A stretch of DNA of 5,785 nucleotides from an uncultured Planctomycetaceae bacterium (GTDB lineage: Bacteria > Planctomycetota > Planctomycetia > Pirellulales > Pirellulaceae). This document shows positions 1 through 5,069 of the stretch, one piece after another (the first letter of the stretch is position 1; each line of letters opens with the position of its first letter). Made by a program: the position numbers and the translations under genes. Location: positions 1 through 5,785 of the forward strand of contig CAIYOB010000710.1 of assembly GCA_903927685.1 (NCBI GenBank), read 5' to 3'. The notes beneath the pieces are model-generated. The model was not told the origin of the DNA, did not search any database, and saw only the letters and a program-made list of their open reading frames with translations.

Positions 1-89
1 AAAAAGCTGTCGTAGCCGGCCCGATTAAAGACGATATGGTCCAGCAGGTCAATTCCGACAATCGCGCCGGCCGCTTTGAGTTGCCCCAT
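1..89 (-). pseudogene. radC: RadC/JAB-family protein, C-terminal fragment
   Basis: Reading the minus strand from about 89 to the window edge, one frame gives GQLKAAGAIVGIDLLDHIVF followed by NRAGYDSF. This is the signature of the end of RadC-family proteins (JAB/MPN metalloprotease-like fold), where LKxAGxxLGIxLLDHIII precedes a short turn and a Ser-Phe. Only about 28 residues are in the window and the fragment continues beyond base 1. Nothing upstream in this frame carries the earlier RadC part with the HxH...SxxD metal site; the preceding bases encode an HsdR fragment in another frame. I therefore read it as a decapitated remnant. Nearby ATG at 89-87 has no visible ribosome binding site and would not make a useful RadC. 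RadC-like genes are common passengers of restriction and defence islands. Identification rests on one short motif, but that motif is distinctive. Confidence 0.66.
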
Positions 90-331
90 AGAACAGCCGG
101 AACTCCAACTCACGCACCTGGACGTTCTGTCGGAACAGCACCCACAGCGGCGTCTGATTCAGTCCCTTCCGCAGCGCCTTGAAGACTTCCTCCCGCGCGT
201 CCGTGACGTAATTGTCCTCCAGCTTCTGGAGCGTTTCCGACTGCGTGGCTTTCAGGAACGCCCACAGCTGGTCTTCGGCGATGTAGTGCGCCGTGTCCGT
301 GATGTCGGACTGCTCCAGCACGCGCGCCGTC
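88..331 (-). pseudogene. hsdR: Type I restriction enzyme R subunit, N-terminal-region fragment
   Basis: The frame running from 333 down to a stop at 49 contains about 80 residues that resemble the segment found near the N-terminus of one group of HsdR proteins. Recognisable stretches are QLWAFLKATQSETLQKLED, then REEVFKALRKGLNQTPLWV, ending in VRELEFRLFY. In full-length HsdR this part precedes the PD-(D/E)XK nuclease and the helicase/translocase motors, and the whole protein is near 1000 residues. Here all catalytic parts are absent. At its 5' side the fragment abuts the HsdM remnant in a different frame, and after FRLFY (about base 88) the similarity stops and a RadC-like fragment begins in another frame. 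It is therefore a deletion remnant with no restriction activity. An ATG exists at 333-331, but its first codons overlap the HsdM junction and it is probably not an original start. HsdR assignment is from motif memory, not a search. Confidence 0.66.
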
Positions 332-736
332 ATTCACCCGCGGCATCCCGGCCCGGTAGCGGGACTTCTCCAGCTTGCGAGCTTCCTTCTCGTAGCCGTC
401 CTTGCCGCCCCAGGTGACGCCGAAGGGCGGGTTGCTCAGCATCCGGTGGAACTTCCACTTGTTCTCCGGCCACTGGTCGCCCGGTTCCTTGCTGTGCGGT
501 TCGTGCGAGATCAGCGAGTTGCCGAGATAGACGGTAACCTGTCGGTCGTTCTTGATCAGCAGGTCGGCTTGACAGACGGCGTAGTTCGACGGCATTAGCT
601 CCTGGCCGTGGAGGGTGATGGGCAGCACGACGTTCTGGTACTCGTAGGACTTGAACTTGCCGCGCAGCCGTATGGCGGATTTCCAAATGTCGCTGGCGAG
701 ATTGTCGAGCTTGGGCTTATTCAGGGAGAGCGTCAT
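326..736 (-). pseudogene. hsdM: Type I DNA methyltransferase M subunit, internally deleted remnant
   Basis: From the ATG at 736-734 the product begins with a typical HsdM N-terminus (KLDNLASDIWKSAIRLRGKF, then YQNVVLPIT). In intact HsdM of this group the reading continues into an RRLECVL helix, then over 200 residues including HFTPREV and the SAM-binding DPACGTGG motif. Here, after residue 41 (near base 613), the sequence jumps straight to LHGQELMPSNYAVCQADLLI and the GNSL segment, without losing frame. The adenine-methyltransferase motif IV is present as NPPF at residues 102-105 (bases 433-422) and is followed by WGGKDGYEKEARKLEKSRY and AGMPRVNDG. After residue 137 (base 326) the expected ALLFLQTML is replaced by unrelated low-complexity sequence, because the DNA becomes an HsdR fragment in another frame. 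The open frame runs on to 110 as nonsense. With no SAM-binding motif and no C-terminal half the protein cannot methylate. The open frame could still yield a 208-residue junk polypeptide. Confidence 0.85.
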
Positions 737-832
737 GGAGGTCCAGGGGCAAGTTGAAAGGAATCGGACTGCGGGACACTGGCCACGGTCGTCGCCCGTC
801 GACTCCGTTTCCGTTCGTCCTGCGATGGCGAT

Positions 833-862
833 ATCCTATCCCCAACCGTATGTTCCAGGCAA
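833..862 (-). promoter_or_regulatory. Possible sigma70 promoter for the hsdM remnant
   Basis: On the minus strand TTGCCT (862-857) is followed after 18 bases by TAGGAT (838-833), about 95 bases before the ATG at 736. The match to TTGACA/TATAAT is only moderate and no clear Shine-Dalgarno precedes that ATG. It may be the old promoter of the restriction-modification locus, or chance. Confidence 0.22.
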
Positions 863-1093
863 TGCGCGACCAGGCTTGTCCAGCCCGATTGGTGGCTGGC
901 CTCGAGCCTCGCTCCAGGGTCGCCGGGACAACTCTGGCGAGACTTCGTTCAGGTTCATTCACCGCCCGGACCCCGCGCGGCATTCCGCGGCGCGATATGC
1001 CCCACCGGGCCGTTCGTTCGTCCGGCCTCCCCGGAGGGTAGGTTAAGGGCATTTTCACCGCACCCAGACCGGTCGCGAGGGCAAGGTCATTTC

Positions 1094-1116
1094 ACCTCCC
1101 AGCGCAGCGGGGAGGT
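1094..1116. repeat. Inverted repeat, 7-bp arms, upstream of operon promoter
   Basis: ACCTCCC (1094-1100) and its exact complement GGGAGGT (1110-1116) flank a 9-base loop. There is no T-run after either arm, so an intrinsic terminator is unlikely. It lies about 85 bases before the -35 element of the operon promoter and could be a regulator site or chance in GC-rich DNA. Confidence 0.4.
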
Positions 1117-1128
1117 CGGACGCACGAG

Positions 1129-1191
1129 CGGCCGGGTGGGGTGCCGAAGGCCTGTCGGTGCCGGCGTTCTGCCGGTGTCGGCCGGGTGGGG
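1129..1191. repeat. Pair of 13-bp direct repeats, 50-bp period
   Basis: CGGCCGGGTGGGG occurs exactly at 1129-1141 and again at 1179-1191. The start-to-start distance is 50 bases, roughly five turns of the helix, and the second copy ends 7 bases before the -35 hexamer of the operon promoter. The placement suits a paired operator or activator site, but no known regulator motif is recognised. Confidence 0.5.
1154..1182. repeat. GC-rich hairpin between the direct repeats
   Basis: CCGGC (1161-1165) and GCCGG (1171-1175) form a perfect stem around a GTTCT loop. With G-U pairs allowed, the stem extends outward to 1154 and 1182, about 12 pairs in RNA. No T-tract follows directly. It lies upstream of the promoter, so it would only be transcribed by read-through from further left. 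Confidence 0.38.
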
Positions 1192-1198
1192 CCTCGCC

Positions 1199-1227
1199 TT
1201 GCCGCCGTTTTCCGGGCGTTGTATAAA
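1199..1227 (+). promoter_or_regulatory. Sigma70-type promoter of the acyl-CoA operon
   Basis: TTGCCG (1199-1204) and TATAAA (1222-1227) are separated by exactly 17 bases, the optimal housekeeping-sigma spacing. The -10 stands out as an AT-rich island (GTATAAAACA) in strongly GC-rich surroundings. Transcription would begin near 1234, giving a leader of about 30 bases before the ATG at 1265, with the Shine-Dalgarno inside it. No other equally good promoter is seen before the first gene. Confidence 0.6.
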
Positions 1228-1253
1228 ACAGCCATTGGAGTGCTGATTTCACC

Positions 1254-1259
1254 GGAGGA
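1254..1259 (+). promoter_or_regulatory. Shine-Dalgarno for the first operon gene
   Basis: GGAGGA lies 5 bases before the ATG at 1265. This is the strongest ribosome binding site in the window and fixes the start of the 156-residue protein. Confidence 0.75.
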
Positions 1260-1264
1260 TAGCG

Positions 1265-1735
1265 ATGAGCAGATCGAAAGCGAGTCGGCAGAAGGAAATG
1301 CAGCTGAAACAGCGGGCGCGGCAGAAGCGGCTGGAACGGCAGACGGCGATCCGCGAGTCCGCCGTCCGACCGTCGGGGCGCCTGAAAATGTCCGAGGTCA
1401 TCGAGCATCTGGCCGAGCCGCTGATCGACGACTTTGGCGACACGCCCGAGGACGTCGAGCGGGTCATCATGATGACCATCGTCGGCTGGAACTTGTCGCT
1501 TTTCCCGCCGGAAGACCGGGAAGAGCACGCCGCCGACCTGTTCCAGCAGTTCTTTGGCGCTGACCCGGAAGCCCGGCACGCCGTACAGTGGGTCCTGGAT
1601 CTCGTGATTGAGAGGAAGCAGAAGTACTATCCGAACCTCCGGAACCTCATCGTGGACGTCCGCTTTGACCGGGAACCGGATGACACGGTGTATTTCGAGG
1701 TCGCTTATGAGGTGGAGCCGTTCCAGTCGCCATGA
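1265..1735 (+). CDS. Uncharacterised 156-residue cysteine-free protein
   Basis: I do not recognise this family. The start is well supported by GGAGGA 5 bases upstream and by the promoter at 1199-1227. The first 40 residues are strongly basic and probably helical (many Lys, Arg and Gln, e.g. KEMQLKQRARQKRLERQ), perhaps a nucleic-acid-binding or coiled-coil tail. Residues from about 42 on form an acidic globular domain: SEVIEHLAEPLIDDFGDT, a helix with VIMMTIVGWNLSLFP, then FQQFFGADPEARHAVQWVLD, and a predicted beta-rich end (LIVDVRF, TVYFEVAYEV). There is no signal peptide, convincing membrane segment or cysteine, so a cytosolic protein without iron-sulfur or thiol chemistry is likely. Its stop codon overlaps the start of the FadJ-type gene by 4 bases, which implies coupled translation. 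Whether it serves the downstream enzymes or is merely co-transcribed cannot be told. Codon use looks like its neighbours, so the ORF is probably real. Confidence 0.85.
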   Translation: MSRSKASRQKEMQLKQRARQKRLERQTAIRESAVRPSGRLKMSEVIEHLAEPLIDDFGDTPEDVERVIMMTIVGWNLSLFPPEDREEHAADLFQQFFGADPEARHAVQWVLDLVIERKQKYYPNLRNLIVDVRFDREPDDTVYFEVAYEVEPFQSP

Positions 1736-3837
1736 ATTCAGAGCATCCCCTGTTGGCATACCAGGTCGCCGGCGGCGTCTGCGTGTTGCGGCTGAACTCG
1801 CCGCCCCTGAACACGCTGACCTTCCGGCTGCTCGCTCAGTTGCGCGCCGCGGTCCGGCAGGCCAATGCCGACCCGGCCGTGGCGGGAATCGTGATCGCGG
1901 GCGGACCCGATCAGTTCAGTGCCGGCGCGGACGTGCACCTGTTTGAACAGCTGACGTCACGCGACGACGCGCTCCGGTTGGCACAGGTCTTCCAGGATGC
2001 CTTTCAGGAGATCGAGGATTCCGCCAAGCCCGTGGCGGCCGCCATGGTCGGCAACGTCGTCGGCGGAGCCCTGGAATTGGCGTTGGCCTGCCACTACCGC
2101 GTCGCGGCCGCCGGGACTCGGCTGGGGATGCCCGAGGTAACGTTGGGCATCAATCCGGCCGCGGGCGGGACGCAGCGGCTGCCGAGGGTGGTCGGCCCGG
2201 AGCCCGCGCTGCGGATGCTGCTGACCGGCGCCGTCGTGGATGCCGCCCACTCGCTGCAGTCGGGACTGGTCGACGCGGTGGTGCCCGGCGGACAGGAACT
2301 GGAGTCCGCGGGCCGGATGCTGAAGTCCGCGGCACTCCGCAAGACAGGCGAGCGGACGGACAAGGTCGCCGATCCGGTGGCCCGGCAGGCGGCGTATGAC
2401 GTTGCGGCGAAGCTGGCCGCCCACGTCCGGCCAGAGATTGTCGCGCCCGGGAAGATCCTGGACTGTGTCCGGACCGGCCTGGAGGACTCGTTCTCCGCCG
2501 GGCTGCGCCGCGAGCAGACAGCTTTTGCCGAGTGCATGGAGTCGCTAGGGGCCCGGAACAAGATCCGGCTGTTCTTTGCCACGCGGCAGACCAGTAAGCT
2601 GCCGGAGTTGGGAGACGCGGCCGGCGCCGCGATCGACTCGGCGGCCGTAGCGGGCGTGGGAACCATGGGGTCCGGGATCGCCCAGGCGTTGTTGGCGGCG
2701 GGTGTGCGGGTCACGCTGCTGGACCAGGATGAAGCGACGGTGCAGAAGGGGTTGCAGCGGATCCGCAGTGCGGTCGAGAAACGCGCTGCCGAAGGCCGGT
2801 TGCCCCGCGAGCGGGCCGACCGGATGCTGGCCCTGCTGTCCGCTTCCAGCCACTGGCAGGACGCCGCGCAGGCGGGGTTGGTGGTCGAGTCGGTCTTCGA
2901 GGATCTGAGCGTCAAGCGGGCGGTGCTGCAGCGGCTGGAAGCGGCCTGTGCGCCCGAGACGATTTTGGCCTCCAATACTTCGACCATCTCCCTGGACGAT
3001 TTGGCTGCCGGCCTGAGCCACCCGGACCGGCTGATTGGCTTGCACTTTTTCAACCCGGCCCAGCGGATGCCGCTGGTCGAGGTGATTCGCCGCGAGACCA
3101 CGCCGCCCCAGCTGCTGGCGACGGCGGTCCGGCTGTGCCGAGCCATGCACAAGACGCCGGTGTTAGTCAAGAACCGCGAGGGGTTCCTGGTCAACCGCGT
3201 GTTTGTGCCCTATCTGCAGGAGGCGTTTTCCCTGTTGGAGGAAGGTGCGACGCCGGCGGAGATCGATGCGGCGGCGGTCGAGTTCGGCTTTCCGATGGGT
3301 CCGCTTGCCTTGATTGATATGGCCGGGCTCGATATCCTGGTGCATGCGCAACGCGTGTTGCAGCGCGCGTTGCGCTACCATGGCCCGCTGTCACCGATCG
3401 CGGTCCGCTTGGTGCAGCGCGGTCAATTGGGACAGAAGACGGGCGCCGGCGTATACCGCTACGAAGCCGGCAGCCACACGCCGCTGGCCAGCGGCGAATT
3501 GGCGGACGTCGTGGCCGAGGTGCATGCCGAAGCCGGCCGGGTGCCGCGCGAGATCGGCCGGGCCGAACTGACCGAGCGGCTGGTGCTGCGGATGGTCGCC
3601 GAGGCGTTTCGCGTCCTGGAAGAGGGCGTCGCACGCAGCGAATCCGACCTGGACGTCGCCATGGTGCTGGGCACGGGGTTTCCCGATTTTCGCGGCGGAG
3701 TTGTCAAGTACGCCCGCGACGTCGGAGTGGACAGAATACGGATGCGGTTGGAGCGGCTGGCCGCCGAGTGCGGCGAGCGGTTCCTGCCGTGTGACCTTCT
3801 ACGGCAAGACTTAGGGGAAAAGCAAGGAGTCTCTTGA
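1732..3837 (+). CDS. fadJ: Enoyl-CoA hydratase / 3-hydroxyacyl-CoA dehydrogenase fusion (FadJ type)
   Basis: This bifunctional cytosolic beta-oxidation enzyme hydrates 2-enoyl-CoA to (S)-3-hydroxyacyl-CoA and oxidises that with NAD to 3-oxoacyl-CoA. Its 701 residues match the usual FadJ/FadB size of about 700-730. The N-terminal crotonase domain (about 5-190) has SAGADV for the oxyanion hole, GGALELALAC with Glu115, and MPEVTLGINPAAGGTQRLPR with Glu135, the two catalytic acids. A linker leads to the Rossmann domain, with GVGTMGSG at 308-315. The dehydrogenase centre is complete: Ser417 in NTSTIS, His438 in LHFFNPA, Glu450 in PLVEVI and Asn488 in GFLVNR, with the canonical spacings. Two C-terminal 3HCDH domains follow (GFPMGPLALIDMAG near 522; TGFPDFRGG near 650). 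The ATG overlaps the previous stop by 4 bases and has only a weak upstream GGAG, so coupling is likely. A thiolase partner is not in the window. The next genes suggest that its enoyl-CoA comes from a dehydratase or reductase, not from acyl-CoA dehydrogenase alone. FadB versus FadJ cannot be settled. Confidence 0.95.
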   Translation: MNSEHPLLAYQVAGGVCVLRLNSPPLNTLTFRLLAQLRAAVRQANADPAVAGIVIAGGPDQFSAGADVHLFEQLTSRDDALRLAQVFQDAFQEIEDSAKPVAAAMVGNVVGGALELALACHYRVAAAGTRLGMPEVTLGINPAAGGTQRLPRVVGPEPALRMLLTGAVVDAAHSLQSGLVDAVVPGGQELESAGRMLKSAALRKTGERTDKVADPVARQAAYDVAAKLAAHVRPEIVAPGKILDCVRTGLEDSFSAGLRREQTAFAECMESLGARNKIRLFFATRQTSKLPELGDAAGAAIDSAAVAGVGTMGSGIAQALLAAGVRVTLLDQDEATVQKGLQRIRSAVEKRAAEGRLPRERADRMLALLSASSHWQDAAQAGLVVESVFEDLSVKRAVLQRLEAACAPETILASNTSTISLDDLAAGLSHPDRLIGLHFFNPAQRMPLVEVIRRETTPPQLLATAVRLCRAMHKTPVLVKNREGFLVNRVFVPYLQEAFSLLEEGATPAEIDAAAVEFGFPMGPLALIDMAGLDILVHAQRVLQRALRYHGPLSPIAVRLVQRGQLGQKTGAGVYRYEAGSHTPLASGELADVVAEVHAEAGRVPREIGRAELTERLVLRMVAEAFRVLEEGVARSESDLDVAMVLGTGFPDFRGGVVKYARDVGVDRIRMRLERLAAECGERFLPCDLLRQDLGEKQGVS
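3824..3829 (+). promoter_or_regulatory. Shine-Dalgarno for the BCR/HgdB-family gene
   Basis: AAGGAG lies 7 bases before the ATG at 3837, inside the end of the FadJ-type gene. It selects that ATG over the in-frame TTG at 3834, which lies one codon earlier at a poorer spacing. Confidence 0.75.
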
Positions 3838-5066
3838 TGGCAGCGACAGCCGAACGCAAAGATTTCGCGGCGAACAAACAGATGAAAGCCGTGATGGGCA
3901 AGTATTTCGCCGAATTGGGGCAAGGTCCGGCGGAGGGCAAGAAGACGGCTTGGTGCACGAGCGTCGGCCCGGCCGAGCTGTTGCGATCAATGGGCTTCAA
4001 CGTCTACTTTCCCGAGAATCACGGCGCCATGCTGGGTGCGACCAAGATGGCCACGGACCTGATTCCACTGGCCAACGCCCACGGCTTCTCGCCCGATATC
4101 TGCTCGTACTTGACTAGCGACATCGGCTCGTACCTGAAGAACGAGACGCCGCTGCAGAAGATGGGCCTGGCCGGCGTGCCCAAGGCCGACGTGCTGGTGT
4201 TCAATACGAACCAGTGCCGCGACGTCAAAGACTGGTTCCAGTGGTACGCTCGCCAATGGAACGTGCCCTGCATCGGAATTCACACGCCGCGCGGCACCAG
4301 CGACTTGGACGACTCGCTGGTGGACTACGTGGCGAAAGAGACGCAAGCCCTGGTCCAACCGCTGGAGCAGGTTGCCGGCGTCAAGTTCGATATCGACCGG
4401 TTGCGGGAAGTCGTCGACTTGTCCAAGCAGTGCACGCTGTTGTGGAAGCAGGTGCTGAAGTCGGCGACCCACGTCCCTTCGCCGATCACGTTTTTCGACG
4501 GCACGATCCAGATGGGCCCGGCGGTGGTGCTGCGCGGGTCGCAGGACGCCGTGGACTACTATCGGGTCCTGGTGGACGAATTGAACCAACGGATCGCACA
4601 GGGCATGGGGGCCGTGGAAGGTGAGCGGCTGCGGATCTACTGGGAAGGCATGCCGATCTGGGGCAAGCTGCGGGACATGTCGTCGCAGTTCCTGCAGCTG
4701 CGGATCTGCGTCGTGGCGTCGACCTATTGCAACAGCTGGATCTTCGAGGACCTGAACCCGGCCGATCCCTTCCGCGGCATGGCGCGGGCGTACTCGAGCA
4801 TCTTCATTTGCCGCAGCGACGACTACAAGGAGGCGTACATCGAGCGGATGGCCAACGAGTACAAGGTGGACGGCATCCTGTATCACGACGCCAAGACCTG
4901 CCCGAACAACTCGAACAGCCGCTACGAGTTGCCGTTGCGGCTGCGGGAGAAACTGGGCAAACCGTTCCTGACCATCAACGGCGACCTGAACGACCTGCGG
5001 CTGTACTCGGAAGAGCAAGCCCGGACGAACATCGAGGCGTTTGCCGAACAGCTGATGCAGGTCTGA
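3837..5066 (+). CDS. Benzoyl-CoA reductase / 2-hydroxyacyl-CoA dehydratase family subunit
   Basis: This 409-residue protein belongs to the HgdB/BcrB/BadE family (HGD-D). These are cytosolic, oxygen-sensitive [4Fe-4S] subunits that use a high-energy electron to dehydrate (R)-2-hydroxyacyl-CoA or to reduce the ring of benzoyl-CoA. Visible family features are the early TSVGPAELLRSMGF segment, YFPENHGAMLGA, FSPDICSYLTSDIGSYL with Cys89, NTNQCRDVKDWFQWYAR with Cys127, VPCIGIHTPRG, and the C-terminal HDAKTCPNNSNSRY with Cys355, followed by FLTINGDLND and a last helix SEEQARTNIEAFAEQL. Cys89, Cys127 and Cys355 are the likely cluster ligands by position (inference). Length is normal for the family. 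The start is ATG 3837, overlapping the previous TGA by 1 base, chosen by AAGGAG 7 bases before it. Its activator begins 3 bases after its stop. Family members usually act as dimers of two different subunits; the second is not seen here. Sequence alone does not tell reductase from dehydratase, though PENH plus DICSY recalls the BcrB-like branch. Confidence 0.9.
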   Translation: MAATAERKDFAANKQMKAVMGKYFAELGQGPAEGKKTAWCTSVGPAELLRSMGFNVYFPENHGAMLGATKMATDLIPLANAHGFSPDICSYLTSDIGSYLKNETPLQKMGLAGVPKADVLVFNTNQCRDVKDWFQWYARQWNVPCIGIHTPRGTSDLDDSLVDYVAKETQALVQPLEQVAGVKFDIDRLREVVDLSKQCTLLWKQVLKSATHVPSPITFFDGTIQMGPAVVLRGSQDAVDYYRVLVDELNQRIAQGMGAVEGERLRIYWEGMPIWGKLRDMSSQFLQLRICVVASTYCNSWIFEDLNPADPFRGMARAYSSIFICRSDDYKEAYIERMANEYKVDGILYHDAKTCPNNSNSRYELPLRLREKLGKPFLTINGDLNDLRLYSEEQARTNIEAFAEQLMQV

Positions 5067-5069
5067 CCT

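Larger units (their letters stand above)
737..1264. other. Non-coding divergent gap
   Basis: This 528-base stretch separates the minus-strand restriction-modification wreck from the plus-strand operon. Open frames exist on both strands, but their translations are dominated by Arg, Pro, Gly and Ser, show no family motif and have no good ribosome binding sites, so I call none of them genes. No tRNA-like or rRNA-like sequence is evident. The only structure I see is at the right end: an inverted repeat at 1094-1116, a GC-rich hairpin at 1154-1182, two copies of a 13-base direct repeat, and the operon promoter at 1199-1227. The part 737-1090 shows nothing further beyond a weak minus-strand promoter candidate. 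It may hold fully decayed sequence from the same deletion history as the left end. Confidence 0.6.

Noticed and set aside
110..325. C-terminal part of the 208-codon hsdM frame as real protein
   Set aside because: After VNDG the translation becomes Ala/Gly/His/Arg-rich nonsense, while another frame of the same bases encodes recognisable HsdR sequence.
1021..1040. CCTCC/GGAGG hairpin near 1025-1037 as a terminator
   Set aside because: The loop is only 2 bases, no T-run follows on either strand, and both neighbouring transcription units point away from it.
651..1058. Overlapping open frames on both strands in the gap (651-1046, 754-1041 plus; 717-1058 minus)
   Set aside because: Their translations are low in hydrophobic core residues and high in Arg/Pro/Gly, have no supported start and match nothing I recognise.
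1055..1759. 234-codon minus-strand frame and 140-codon plus-strand frame over the first operon gene
   Set aside because: They are out of frame with the 1265-1735 gene, which has the promoter, Shine-Dalgarno and stop-start overlap; the alternatives have none.
2094..3194. 366-codon open frame on the minus strand
   Set aside because: It is antisense to the FadJ-type gene, with a Ser/Arg/Ala-rich translation lacking family features, so it is a shadow of the real gene.
3834..3836. TTG as start of the BCR/HgdB-family gene
   Set aside because: The adjacent ATG at 3837 is a better codon at a better distance (7 bases) from AAGGAG.
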